64,000 nt of DNA from Verrucomicrobiota bacterium (GTDB lineage: Bacteria; Verrucomicrobiota; Verrucomicrobiia; CAIQCK01): the NCBI GenBank assembly GCA_026397915.1, contig JAPLTX010000050.1, forward strand, positions 43,567-107,566, given 5' to 3'. Position numbers and translations under genes: made by a program. Below the pieces are notes generated by a model. The model was not told where the DNA came from, ran no database searches, and saw nothing but the letters and a program-made list of their open reading frames with translations. Shown here piece after piece: positions 27,401 to 35,718 of the stretch. Each line of letters begins with the position of its first letter. Within the stretch, counting starts at the first letter, position 1.

Positions 27401-29092
27401 GGAACTCTCCGGCCCCGGCTTAAGCAGGTTGCGCTCGGAGCCGATCAGCGTATGCGCCGACATGATGATCTCTTCGCGGATGCAATCCACTGGCGGATTG
27501 GTGACCTGCGCGAAGAGTTGCTTAAAGTAGTTGTAGAGAAGTTGCGGACGGTTCGACAGCACCGCCAGCGGCGTGTCGCTACCCATCGAGCCAATTGGCT
27601 CGACGCCATCGGCGGCCATCGGCGCCATGATCTTCCGCAATTCCTCGAACGTGTATCCAAACGCCATCTCGCGCTGGACCATCGTTTCGTGATCGGGTTC
27701 ATAGACGTGCGGCGGGTCGGGCAGGTTGTCGAGATGGATCATCTCCTGGTCAAGCCACACCCGATACGGCTGCTCAGAGCTGATCTTGTTCTTGAGTTCC
27801 TCGTCCGCAACGATGCGGCCTTCCTCAGTGTCAACGAGGAACATGCGACCGGGCTGAAGCCGGCCCTTCTCGAGCACACGTTCCGGCTCGACGGGCAACA
27901 CGCCAACCTCGCTGGCCATGATGACCAGGTCGTCCTTGGTGACGTAGTAGCGCGACGGACGCAAGCCGTTGCGGTCGAGGACGGCACCAATCTTCCGACC
28001 GTCCGTAAACGCAATCGAGGCCGGGCCGTCCCACGCCTCCATTAGACAAGCGTGATACTCGTAAAACGCACGCTTCTGGTCGCTCATGCTTTCGTGGTTC
28101 TCCCACGGCTCCGGAATCATCATCATCACCGCGTGGGGCAGCGAGCGGCCGGAAAGCGTAAGGAACTCCAGACAATTGTCGAACATCGCCGAGTCGCTGC
28201 CGTCGTCGCAAATGATCGGGCGCAGCTTCTCGATGTCCTTGCCCCAGACATCACTCTCGAAAAGCATCTGGCGCGCGTGCATCCAATTGATGTTGCCGCG
28301 AAGCGTGTTGATCTCACCGTTGTGCGCGAGGTAGCGGTAGGGATGCGCGCGCGGCCAGCTCGGGAACGTGTTCGTGCTAAAGCGTGAGTGGACGAGGCAG
28401 AGAGCGCTCTCGACCGCCGGATCCTTGAGGTCGGGAAAAAACTCCTCCACCTGCTCGCACATCAACATCCCTTTGTAGATCAGCGTCTTGAACGAGAGGC
28501 TGCACACATAGAAATGCTCGCCGCCCGCGATCTTCCGCCCGCCGCGGCCGTAGCGGATGATGTGCTCGGCTCGTTTGCGGATGATGTAAAGCTTGCGCTC
28601 AAACGCCGCGTCGTCATGGAGCTTGGAATCGCGCCCGATGAACACCTGCCGCACGAACGGCTCCGCCGCTTTCGCGGTTGTGCCGAGCTTGGCATTGCTG
28701 GTCGGCACCGTGCGCCAGCCGAGCATCGTCTGGCCTTCTTCGACAACGATTTGCTCAAACACCTTCTCGCACTCCCGACGCTCCGCCGCGTCCTGCGAGA
28801 GGAAAATCTGCCCAACCCCATACTCGGCAAAACCCGGCAACGCGATCTTCGCGCTCGCAGTCGCGTTCTTCAAAAACTCATGCGGCATCTGCATGAGGAT
28901 GCCGGCGCCGTCGCCCGTGTTGTTCTCGCAGCCGCACGCGCCACGGTGGCGGAGGTTGACCAGCGCGGTCAGGGCGTCGCGGACGATTTTGTTGGACCGC
29001 TTGCCCTTGATGTTGACGACGAAGGCCACGCCGCACGCGTCGTGCTCGTAACGCGGGTCGTATAACCCTTGTGCTTTGGGAGCCTGTAACAT
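24488..29092 (-). CDS. gltB: Glutamate synthase (NADPH) large subunit
   Basis: GltB makes glutamate from glutamine and 2-oxoglutarate. The 1534-residue chain starts with a 19-residue propeptide before the nucleophile C20 (YEHDACGVAFVVN) of the amidotransferase domain. The central and FMN-binding domains follow (PGEGGQLPGRKVYPWIAKTR, VILISGYDGGTGASPL), then the 3Fe-4S motif CHSDTCPVG, then a C-terminal beta-helix (GGVAYVLDLAGDF). The gene is intact. It lies 10 bp after a LysR gene and is followed by gltD, so the three probably form one operon. Confidence 0.98.
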   Translation of the reverse strand: MLQAPKAQGLYDPRYEHDACGVAFVVNIKGKRSNKIVRDALTALVNLRHRGACGCENNTGDGAGILMQMPHEFLKNATASAKIALPGFAEYGVGQIFLSQDAAERRECEKVFEQIVVEEGQTMLGWRTVPTSNAKLGTTAKAAEPFVRQVFIGRDSKLHDDAAFERKLYIIRKRAEHIIRYGRGGRKIAGGEHFYVCSLSFKTLIYKGMLMCEQVEEFFPDLKDPAVESALCLVHSRFSTNTFPSWPRAHPYRYLAHNGEINTLRGNINWMHARQMLFESDVWGKDIEKLRPIICDDGSDSAMFDNCLEFLTLSGRSLPHAVMMMIPEPWENHESMSDQKRAFYEYHACLMEAWDGPASIAFTDGRKIGAVLDRNGLRPSRYYVTKDDLVIMASEVGVLPVEPERVLEKGRLQPGRMFLVDTEEGRIVADEELKNKISSEQPYRVWLDQEMIHLDNLPDPPHVYEPDHETMVQREMAFGYTFEELRKIMAPMAADGVEPIGSMGSDTPLAVLSNRPQLLYNYFKQLFAQVTNPPVDCIREEIIMSAHTLIGSERNLLKPGPESSRMIELDRPILSNEELEKLRHIERTGFKSVTLPILFPVESGGKGLEGALEQLFAKASAAIANGVNIIILSDRGVNSTLAPIPALLAVAGLHHHLVREGTRTRVGLVLESGEPREVHHFALLIGYGATAVNPYLAFKALDDMIREGLLTGVDHKKAVKNYVKAAVKGVVKTMSKMGISTIQSYRGAQIFEAIGLNRSVIDKYFTNTASQVEGVGLEAIAEETRQRHHAAFPERGQQPPTLRPGGQYQWRADGEYHLFNPETIHKLQLAARTNNYAVFKEFCHEIDEQLRHLCTLRGMFELKYLDKPIPLDEVESVESIVKRFKSGAMSYGSISQEAHETLAIAMNRLGGKSNTGEGGEDPARYQEDASGDSKNSAIKQVASGRFGVTSYYLVNAKELQIKMAQGAKPGEGGQLPGRKVYPWIAKTRLSTPGVGLISPPPHHDIYSIEDLAELIHDLKNANSEARISVKLVAEVGVGTVAAGVAKGHADVILISGYDGGTGASPLTSIKHAGTPWELGLAEAHQTLVLNNLRSRVYVETDGQLRTGRDVAVAAMLGAEEFGFATAPLVVMGCIMMRVCHSDTCPVGVATQNPELRKKFAGKPEHVVNFFHMIAQNLREEMAKLGFRTLNEMVGRTDKLDKAKALDHYKAQGLDFSRIFYQPPVGPEVGRYRQMEQDHGLKDSFDQQVLLKLCAPAIEHGKKVRATLPIMNVNRVVCTQVGSAVTRHWGANGLPDETIHLKFHGSAGQSFGAFVPRGITLELEGDANDYLGKGLSGGKIIVCPPDGSTFVPEKNIVIGNVAFYGATSGEAYIRGMAGERFCVRNSGLHAVVESVGDHGCEYMTGGRVVVLDSTGRNFAAGMSGGVAYVLDLAGDFPTRCNKDMVGLEALTDPEEKAEVYRMIKRHYEHTGSHRAESILELWEGIVGKFVKVIPKDYKRMLECLERAKDAGLTGDEAVMRAFDENKSDLARVGGN

Positions 29093-29102
29093 GTTCAGAT
29101 CT

Positions 29103-30008
29103 TCAACCTTTCTTCGCCGCTGCGCTTCCGCTGCCGTTCTTCAGGACTTCGATGAACGCTTCGGTGTTCGCGTAAATTTTTCGGCCGCGCCGATAGACAA
29201 TGCCCAATGGGCGCACAAACGGGTGCTTCGCAAATGGCACCGCCGCCAGCGTGCCCAGTCGCAACTCATGCTCCACGCTGGGCTGTGGCAGCACGGAAAC
29301 ACCCGAACCGGCCTCCACCGCCCGCTTGATCGCCTCGATATTGTCAAACCGCAGCACCGGCTTCACATCCGCGCCGCGGCTTCTCAGATAGCGCTCAATC
29401 TTCTTCCCGACCACCAGTTCGGCATCAAAACCGACATACGGCTCGCCGGCGAGCTGCGCAAACGTCACCGTCTTCTGCTTCGCCAACGGATGCAGCGGCT
29501 GGCACGCGAGCACCATCGGCTCCTCGCGCCACGGAATCACCGCCAGGCCCGGCCGCCCCTGCGGAAACGAAATGATGCCGAGGTTCACCTCGTCGTTCAG
29601 CACCCGCTCGCACACCCGCTCCGGGTTCAGATATTCGATCTCCACCCGCGCATCCGGTCGCAGCTTGCTGAACCGTTGCACGCACTGGCTCATGTCGCGC
29701 AGATTGACGGAGTAAATCGCCGCCACGCGGATGACGGAATCCACCGCCGCGCGCGTTCCGCGCACCGCCGCTTCCACCTCATGATACCGCTCCACGACCT
29801 CGCGGCTGCCCTCGTAAAACACCTTGCCCTCCGGCGTCAGCTCCCACGGCCGGCACGAGCGGTCAATCAACGTCACGCCGAGATGCCGCTCCAGCCGATG
29901 AATCGTCTGGCTCGCCGTTGCCTGCAATACGTTGCTCGCTTCGGCTCCACGCGAGAAACTGTGGAACCGGACCACGTCGCAATAGATCTTTAACGCGTCT
30001 ATCTGCAT
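29103..30008 (-). CDS. LysR-family regulator upstream of gltBD
   Basis: The 301-residue protein has an N-terminal winged helix (ALKIYCDVVRFHSFSRGAEA, ATASQTIHRLERHLGVTLIDR) and a LysR substrate-binding domain (about 90-290). It lies in the same direction as gltB with a 10-bp gap, unlike gltC of Bacillus, which diverges from gltAB. It may regulate its own operon, sensing a nitrogen or carbon metabolite; the effector cannot be deduced. Confidence 0.92.
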   Translation of the reverse strand: MQIDALKIYCDVVRFHSFSRGAEASNVLQATASQTIHRLERHLGVTLIDRSCRPWELTPEGKVFYEGSREVVERYHEVEAAVRGTRAAVDSVIRVAAIYSVNLRDMSQCVQRFSKLRPDARVEIEYLNPERVCERVLNDEVNLGIISFPQGRPGLAVIPWREEPMVLACQPLHPLAKQKTVTFAQLAGEPYVGFDAELVVGKKIERYLRSRGADVKPVLRFDNIEAIKRAVEAGSGVSVLPQPSVEHELRLGTLAAVPFAKHPFVRPLGIVYRRGRKIYANTEAFIEVLKNGSGSAAAKKG

Positions 30009-30055
30009 TACTATTTCTAATACAGCGGCCGTGCCGCATTACGGAATCTGATAAT
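30007..30055. promoter_or_regulatory. Two ATTA-N-TAAT symmetric sites at the lysR-gltBD start
   Basis: ATTACTATTTCTAAT (30007-30021) contains a T-N11-A LysR-type pattern and overlaps the lysR start codon. A second ATTA-N10-TAAT lies at 30038-30055. Position fits autoregulation. T-N11-A is a loose motif, so this is weak. Confidence 0.35.
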
Positions 30056-30109
30056 ACAGAAACAGTGTCTCGTCAACTGTTTATCTCAACGCCCGGGAAG
30101 AACGAAACT

Positions 30110-30910
30110 TTAGCGGGTTCGGAACTCCTGCCACTCCGGCTCGTTCTGGAAAATCCAGCGGTAGTAGGCCCGGCCACGCAACCGCTTTGCGGCGGCTTCG
30201 TCCACAATGACCTTGCAGTCTGCGTGAAGTTGCAGCGCCGAGGCGGTCACCATCGAGGTGATCGGTCCCTCGACGGCCTTGGCGAGAATGGCGGCCTTCT
30301 CCGCGCCGGTGACCAGCGTCAGGATGTGGGACGCGTCCAGAATCGTGCCGACACCCATCGTCAACGCGCGACGCGGCACGGCGCTCACCTTGCCGCGAAA
30401 CAACGGCGCGTTTTGCCGGATCGTCGCCGGCGTGAGCGCCTTCTCGCGTGTGCGCGACCGCAGTGCCGACAACGGTTCGTTGAAACCAATGTGGCCGTCG
30501 GCGCCAATGCCGAGCAGTTGCACGTCTATGCCGCCGCAGTCGTGGATCATCTCCTCGTAATGCCGGCATTCCGCCGCGAGGTCGCGGGCCGCACCGTTCG
30601 GCAGGTGCGTGTTCCGTCGGTCAATGTTGACCAGACTGAACAGATGCTGATTCATGTAGTAGCGATAGGAATGCGGATCCTTCGGCGCGAGGCCAACATA
30701 CTCGTCGAGGTTGAACGTTCGGCAAAGCGAAAAATCGAGTTTCTCCCGCCGATGCATTTCGGCCAGATACCCGTAAACCTGCTCCATGGTCCGGCCGGTA
30801 GCCAAACCGAGCACCAACGTTGACTTCGCCCGCAAACGCTTCGCGATCAGCCGCGCCACAAGCTCTGCGGCCTTTTCCGCGGTCGGTTGAATGATGACTT
30901 CCATGGCCAA
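30110..30910 (-). CDS. nagB: Glucosamine-6-phosphate deaminase
   Basis: NagB converts glucosamine-6-phosphate to fructose-6-phosphate and ammonium. The 266 residues carry LGLATGRTMEQVYGYL, the DEYVGL active-site Asp motif, GIGADGHIGFNEP with catalytic Asp/His/Glu, and GVGTILDASHILTLVTG. It lies downstream of a polysaccharide-directed esterase and lyase pair on the same strand. nagA was not found in the window. Confidence 0.95.
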   Translation of the reverse strand: MAMEVIIQPTAEKAAELVARLIAKRLRAKSTLVLGLATGRTMEQVYGYLAEMHRREKLDFSLCRTFNLDEYVGLAPKDPHSYRYYMNQHLFSLVNIDRRNTHLPNGAARDLAAECRHYEEMIHDCGGIDVQLLGIGADGHIGFNEPLSALRSRTREKALTPATIRQNAPLFRGKVSAVPRRALTMGVGTILDASHILTLVTGAEKAAILAKAVEGPITSMVTASALQLHADCKVIVDEAAAKRLRGRAYYRWIFQNEPEWQEFRTR

Positions 30911-30982
30911 AAGTTAAGCACGAATCGCCGTGGCTGGACACGAAGAAAACGCGGGTGAAATACAGTCCGGCAGCCGACCGCA

Positions 30983-31882
30983 TCACTTCGGATAATCGCG
31001 CCACATCCAGCGCATCACGTCGGGGAAGATGGCTGTGCCGTGCTTGCCGCTGTGGACGCCCTCGCCAAACACAAACTTATGATCGTAGCCTTTTTCCTGG
31101 AGCACGGCGGCCATCGCTTTGTTCGCCTCCGGCCACGAACCGAATTGGTTGACGATGTCGTTCGCGCCGTCCTGTTGGAACATGCGGATCGGTTTCTTCG
31201 GTGAGTTGCGGACCATCTCCGGATATTTGTTGCCGCCGCGGATGTTGGTGAAGCTGCCGACGGTAGTGAAGCATTTACGGAACGCGTCCGGCCGCTCCCA
31301 GCAGACCGTGAACGAGCAAATGCCACCGCTGCTGCTGCCGGCGATGCAGCGACCTTCGGGATTCTTCGTCAGATTATACTTCTTGCCGACCTCCGGCAGG
31401 ATTTCCTCGATCAGGAACCGCGCATAAACGTCGCTGAGTGTGTCGTATTCGACGCTGCGGTTGCCTCGCGGCGCGGGCCGGCCGTCGGGGCGCTTCGCGG
31501 GCGGCTGGCCGGGCTTGAGCAGCTTGGCACCGGGCTGGATGAAGATGCCGATGATGACCGGCAGCTCATGCTTGGCGATGAGGTTGTCGAACACCGTCGG
31601 CGCGTTGTAGAGGATGCCGTCTTGGCAGACGAATACGGCGGCCGGTTTGTCGGCTTTGTATTGCGCGGGGACATAGACCCAGTAGTCGCGCACCGTGCCG
31701 GGATAAACCTTGCTCTCGTTCCATGAATACTTCGTCACTGCGCCCTTTGGCACGCCCTTCTGCTCCAACGAATCGGGACCGGGTTTGTATTGGTCGTCGG
31801 GCGACGGCTTCTTTTCGGCGGCTTGAACAATCACGGCGGCGGCCATGACGTGGATGAGAATGGAACGAAGGTATGGTTTCAT
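30983..31882 (-). CDS. Secreted alpha/beta-hydrolase esterase (Fes/D-like)
   Basis: The 299-residue protein has an N-terminal signal peptide (SILIHVMAAAVIVQA, cleaved near residue 22). The hydrolase has nucleophile S184 in AGSSSGG; candidate Asp lies in FQQDGANDI and His in GEGVHSGKHG. Such enterochelin-esterase-like proteins often remove acyl or feruloyl groups from plant polysaccharides. It is 10 bp downstream of the PL22-like lyase, suggesting they act on the same substrate. The true substrate is unknown. Confidence 0.85.
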   Translation of the reverse strand: MKPYLRSILIHVMAAAVIVQAAEKKPSPDDQYKPGPDSLEQKGVPKGAVTKYSWNESKVYPGTVRDYWVYVPAQYKADKPAAVFVCQDGILYNAPTVFDNLIAKHELPVIIGIFIQPGAKLLKPGQPPAKRPDGRPAPRGNRSVEYDTLSDVYARFLIEEILPEVGKKYNLTKNPEGRCIAGSSSGGICSFTVCWERPDAFRKCFTTVGSFTNIRGGNKYPEMVRNSPKKPIRMFQQDGANDIVNQFGSWPEANKAMAAVLQEKGYDHKFVFGEGVHSGKHGTAIFPDVMRWMWRDYPK

Positions 31883-31892
31883 ATTCGATTCA

Positions 31893-33107
31893 CTATTGTC
31901 GTTTTGACGGCTCAGTTTCGACTACATAAACCTGGCTCCAGCCGTTGCGGTCGCTGGTGAAAACCACACGCCGGCCATCGGGCGAGAACGCCGGATGCGG
32001 ATGGCTCCATTGCGGGCCATAGACGGAGGCGGGATCGTCGGGACGCGGTGGACGGTCGAGTTCGGGCCGCTCGCCGCGGATGATGCTCGTGTCAATGCCC
32101 GCGCCCTTTGCAGGCTCGGTGAGTTTCCACTGCGTGCCGCGGCTGGTGGCGCGCGGATGGTAAAGCGTGCGCCGCTCGCCGGTGCGGGCGTTGACCAGTT
32201 GCAGGCCGATGTCGGGATGATTCGTATCGCCCACGATCCATCGCCCGCTGCGGTCGCTGCTCTGGTGCCACGTATTGAACGCCGCGATCGTGCGCACGCG
32301 CGAGCCGTCGCGACTAATGGCGCGCAACGCGCGCGGCCAGTGCGTGAAGATGATCTCGCTGCCGTCGCCGAGCCAACTCTCGTGGACGATCCATTCGCCG
32401 GGCTGCTGCGGGTAAAGATTGCGGTCACCCGTGCCGTCGGCGCGAATGGTCCAGATCCGCGCGCCGGGAGTGCCAGAGTATTCCAGAATATTATCATCGG
32501 CCGGACAGAACTGGATGTGGCCGACCTCGGCTTTCTCAACCAAGAAGCGCGTCTGCCCCGACGCCAGCTCAATGAGCGCAAGCCGGCAGCATTTTGGCAG
32601 GCGCACGCCGATGGCGAGCCGAGTGCCGGCGGCGTTGAGCGAACAGTTGCCGAGCTTCGCGCCGTCGAACTTCGCCACCACCCGCTCGCGCAACGTCTCG
32701 CGGTCCACCTCCACCACGCAGTCCCGCGCGGAGAAGTAGAGCCGCCGTCCGTCGCGCGTCGCGGTCGGCGAGAACGGATTGATGTCCACGCGCGCCGTCA
32801 GTTGCGTGATCTCGCCGGTGGTTTCCGCAGCGGTGAAGAGATTCGGGAAGCCGGTGCGGTAGCTCACGAAGTAAAGCTCACGCTGGTCGTCCGGCCACGA
32901 CGGGTTCGTGAAATAGAAATGATGCTGCATCGCCTCCGCCGCCGTCATCTGCCAGAGCCGCGCGCCGGTCTTCTCGTCGCGCAACTCGCGCCGTTCGGAG
33001 GGGAATCGCTGACCCGCCGCAGCCGAGCTGTTTCTCGCCATCAACAAGCCGGCGCCGGCCAGCGCGCCATGCTTTAGGAACGCGCGTCGCGTGGAGGGTC
33101 GAATCAT
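31893..33107 (-). CDS. Tat-exported oligogalacturonate lyase-like protein (PL22 family)
   Basis: ATG at 33107 begins a Tat signal (RRAFLKHGALAGAGLL); ATG at 33143 is also possible. The mature protein is a beta-propeller of PD40/TolB-like repeats. The PL22 metal-site pattern Q-x2-H-x-H is present in PQWSHPHPAFSPDG, with another His in WIVHESWLGDG. Known members cleave pectin oligomers by beta-elimination. The family assignment rests on this motif and the fold pattern. It forms a pair with the downstream esterase. Confidence 0.78.
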   Translation of the reverse strand: MIRPSTRRAFLKHGALAGAGLLMARNSSAAAGQRFPSERRELRDEKTGARLWQMTAAEAMQHHFYFTNPSWPDDQRELYFVSYRTGFPNLFTAAETTGEITQLTARVDINPFSPTATRDGRRLYFSARDCVVEVDRETLRERVVAKFDGAKLGNCSLNAAGTRLAIGVRLPKCCRLALIELASGQTRFLVEKAEVGHIQFCPADDNILEYSGTPGARIWTIRADGTGDRNLYPQQPGEWIVHESWLGDGSEIIFTHWPRALRAISRDGSRVRTIAAFNTWHQSSDRSGRWIVGDTNHPDIGLQLVNARTGERRTLYHPRATSRGTQWKLTEPAKGAGIDTSIIRGERPELDRPPRPDDPASVYGPQWSHPHPAFSPDGRRVVFTSDRNGWSQVYVVETEPSKRQ

Positions 33108-33269
33108 TCGCGGCTTGAGTGAACTGGCGCGGTCGGAATCCATAGGCTGATGGCGGACGATGCGCGTTCCGTTCGCGCAGCGCGAGCAAAAAACAGCTAC
33201 TAAACATGCCGTCGACAGGCGGGGCTTGACCGCAAATGCTCCACCGGCGCAGAATGCGGTCAATCGGCT

Positions 33270-33818
33270 ATGAGAAATGACTGGCTAGATTATCCCCTGT
33301 CGGTGTTCATCAGCGGAATCAATAGCGTCGTTGGGTCTTTGCTCCTAGGTGTGCTGGCAGTCGCCTGCGGAACTGGAGCAGCTTTCATTCAGGAGATGCA
33401 TCCCGAATCCATTGCACAGGTATTGCGGGAAATTCCGCAGGCATTGTTGGGACTGACGGTCGGGGGCGGCTTCCTGCTTGTGCTTTCCATCATTTTTCCA
33501 TTCTGCTGGCCCTTCTTGCTGGGATTCTTTGTTGGCTTGTTCAGGCTGATGCGTTTTGACGGTCACCCATTCTGGATGTTCTGGCTTATGACAGCTTGTC
33601 AGTTCTTTATCGCTGTCATTGAGTTCTGGAGAACGGGTGATTCAATGATTGGCTGGAAAGGTTTTAGTTTCGGACTATTGATTCTTGGTGGTGCGTTTCT
33701 AATCTCTCTCGGCCTGTTTTATGCACTAGCGAGACGTAGAAGAAGACTCGACCAATCGGCAATGCTCGATTGCCAACCACCTTCTTACATCAAAACCGCC
33801 GATACGCCTCCGATCTGA
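33270..33818 (+). CDS. Multi-pass membrane protein, unknown
   Basis: The 182-residue protein has about five hydrophobic segments, starting SVFISGINSVVGSLLLGVLA, then ALLGLTVGGGFLLVLSIIFP, FCWPFLLGFFVGLFR and FLISLGLFYALA. A basic Arg cluster (ARRRRRLD) and a polar tail follow. It has lower GC than its neighbours and stands alone, divergent from the PL22-like gene. No family recognised. Confidence 0.65.
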   Translation: MRNDWLDYPLSVFISGINSVVGSLLLGVLAVACGTGAAFIQEMHPESIAQVLREIPQALLGLTVGGGFLLVLSIIFPFCWPFLLGFFVGLFRLMRFDGHPFWMFWLMTACQFFIAVIEFWRTGDSMIGWKGFSFGLLILGGAFLISLGLFYALARRRRRLDQSAMLDCQPPSYIKTADTPPI

Positions 33819-34150
33819 AGTGGCGGACAGATGGGTCTGCATCGGAGTCTCTGACTGCCGACTGTGACTCTCTCCAGCATAGGGGTTTCACCTACGTCAA
33901 AATCAGGTTTTTCCGTATATTGACCATTTCCAGGGTGTCGTGAGATTATCCTGCCATTGGTGCATGCCATGGAGGTTGATTTAGGTGGAAGCAGCGAAAA
34001 CAGTTTGGGGTGTTGCAGTTCCTTCGGAGCCAAGGTTGGGGGAAGAACTTTATCTTCGTTCAGATCGGTCCCCTACCCGCTTGCCGCGCTCCACCGGCCT
34101 TACTCTTCGCCGCTCCCGCTTGCGGCCCGATTCGATGCGCCGCCTGTCGC
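33819..34150. other. Non-coding stretch before array 2
   Basis: I see no credible gene, RNA or terminator here. The last 100 bases are GC-rich and have CGCTCC-containing stretches that may be decayed units of the adjacent 41-nt array. Confidence 0.5.
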
Positions 34151-34521
34151 GACGCTCCGAGCGGCTGGCTCAATGGCAAACACCGCCGGCCAGACGCTCG
34201 AAGTGCCGGAGAACGCCAGATACATTGGCGCTTGGACGCTCCAAGTCCCGTCGCTTTCAGAAACCACACGGCTCGGACGCTCCAAGTTGCGACGTTTTCA
34301 GAAATGCCGGCATTCGGACGCTCCAAGTCCCGTCGTTTCCAGAAACCACGCCGCTCAGACGCTCCAAGTCCCGTCGTTTCCAGAAACCACGCCGCTCAGA
34401 CGCTCCAAGTCCCGTCGTTTCCAGAAACCACGCCGCTCAGACGCTCCAAGTCCCGTCGCTTCCAAAAACCACGCCGCTCAGACGCTCCGAGCGGCAGCGT
34501 TTCGGCCTTGTCTGGCCGGGA
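34151..34521 (+). repeat. 41-nt tandem repeat array 2 (nine units)
   Basis: Units beginning GACGCTCC or GACGCTCG start at 34151, 34193, 34235, 34276, 34317, 34358, 34399, 34440 and 34481. After two steps of 42 nt the spacing is exactly 41 nt. The units at 34317, 34358 and 34399 are identical; outer units diverge. The outermost units share GACGCTCCGAGCGGC. Inside each unit, TTTCCAGAAA forms a short inverted repeat. Because 41 is not a multiple of three, a protein read through it would change sequence each unit. The array ends about 170 nt before the Fn3-like paralogue. Confidence 0.92.
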
Positions 34522-34560
34522 ATACGCTTTTTCCGCCTGAAACCATGAAAAGGACGCCCT

Positions 34561-34689
34561 ATGCCACCACTGGAATACCCATGCTGGGACGACAAACGCC
34601 TGTTTTGGGACATGCCCGGCCTGCGATTCGACTGCCCTCTTCCATCCTACATCACCCATCCACCACAAATTAAGAAAGGAACCAAGCCC
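34561..34689 (+). other. In-frame Trp-Asp-rich leader upstream of Fn3-like copy 2
   Basis: ATG at 34561 has AAAAGGA 7 nt upstream and opens a frame with YPCWDDKRLFWDMPGLRFD. It continues without a stop into the gene at 34690, 43 codons on. The WD pairs echo the leader at 20644-20742. It may be the true N-terminus or a leader peptide region. Confidence 0.45.
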
Positions 34690-35655
34690 ATGTCCACCAA
34701 GAAACAAGCAACGCTCATCAGCCAAGCCGAAAAAGCCGCCGACGGGCTTCATCAGCTCGACGGCATCGTTACCCTCGTCCACAATCCCGAAGCCGGCCTG
34801 CGCGCCGACATCGCGGCCATTACCGACGGCATCCAACAAGAGAAGGTTGCCAAGGAAAAGCTGGATGCCGCTTATGACCTGCTCCACACCGCCATCAAGA
34901 ATTCCAACAAGTTCCTTGTCAAAGCCGCCAAGGCCCTCCGGCTCTCTCTTGGCGACAAGCCCAGCGCCACTTGGGCTGAGGCGGGTTGGAGCGCCCGTTC
35001 CCTCGAAACGCCCGCCGCCGAGGAACTGCTCCTCCCGCACCTGAATAGCCTCAAGCTCTTCCTCACCAGCCATCCCGAACGCGAGACCACCGTCGGCGAC
35101 CTCACCCTCACCGCCGCCAACTGCGCCGCGTTGCACAAAACTCTCAGCGACGCCCGCAGCGGCGACAGCACCAACACCAACCCCAACGACCCCAACCGCA
35201 TCTGGGGCGTGGACTGGCACCAATCCAATTACGACGACAAGCAAGGCGTCCTCGTCCTCACCGAAAAGGCGCTCGTCAACCGTATGCGCGACCTCCGCAG
35301 CGAGTTCGACCAGGTCGTCAACGATCCTGACAGCCCGCATTACCTCACCATGGGTTTTGCTCGCCCCGGCGATGCTACCGCTCCCGGTGCCACCGAGAAC
35401 ACCAGCGCCACCGCCCTCGGTAACGCCGCCGTGCGCATCCAGTGCGACGCTGTTTCCGGCGCCGACCACTACATCTTCCGCGGCAAGATCATCGGCGTGG
35501 ACAACAAACCGCGTTACCTCGGCTCATCGAGCAACCCCGACTACATCGCCGAAGGTCTGCCCGTCGGCAAGACCGTCGAAGTCCAAGTCGTCGCCGCCAA
35601 CGCCAACGGCGACCAAGGCCCCGCCGGCCCCGTTGCGCAGGTGGTTGTGACATGA
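34690..35655 (+). CDS. Array-linked helical/Fn3-like protein (copy 2)
   Basis: ATG at 34690 has AAGAAAGGAA 8 nt upstream and gives 321 residues. The N-terminal and middle parts are helical (EKVAKEKLDAAYDLLHTAIK); the last ~85 residues look like a fibronectin type III domain (AAVRIQCDAVSGADHYIFRG to GPAGPVAQVVVT). It is homologous by eye to 19714-20643: TWAEAGW against PWTAAGW, LLPHLNSLKLFL against LLPLLRGIKKYL, NRMRDLRSEFDQ against TRLRGLIGELEQ. No collagen-like gene follows; a secreted protein gene does. Function unknown. Confidence 0.75.
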   Translation: MSTKKQATLISQAEKAADGLHQLDGIVTLVHNPEAGLRADIAAITDGIQQEKVAKEKLDAAYDLLHTAIKNSNKFLVKAAKALRLSLGDKPSATWAEAGWSARSLETPAAEELLLPHLNSLKLFLTSHPERETTVGDLTLTAANCAALHKTLSDARSGDSTNTNPNDPNRIWGVDWHQSNYDDKQGVLVLTEKALVNRMRDLRSEFDQVVNDPDSPHYLTMGFARPGDATAPGATENTSATALGNAAVRIQCDAVSGADHYIFRGKIIGVDNKPRYLGSSSNPDYIAEGLPVGKTVEVQVVAANANGDQGPAGPVAQVVVT

Positions 35656-35718
35656 GCATGAAAGATTGATTGCGCTATAAGTTCTGCTCATTCAAAATGC
35701 GCATCGAGGAGAAATCAC

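Noticed and set aside
24482..28045. 1187-codon open frame antisense to gltB
   Set aside because: It is the shadow of a long GC-rich gene; gltB on the other strand is complete and conserved, and the antisense translation has no recognisable domain.
33957..34673. Protein-coding genes in any of the three plus frames across array 2
   Set aside because: All three frames are open because the 41-nt unit has no stop in any phase; no start with a convincing ribosome binding site was found.
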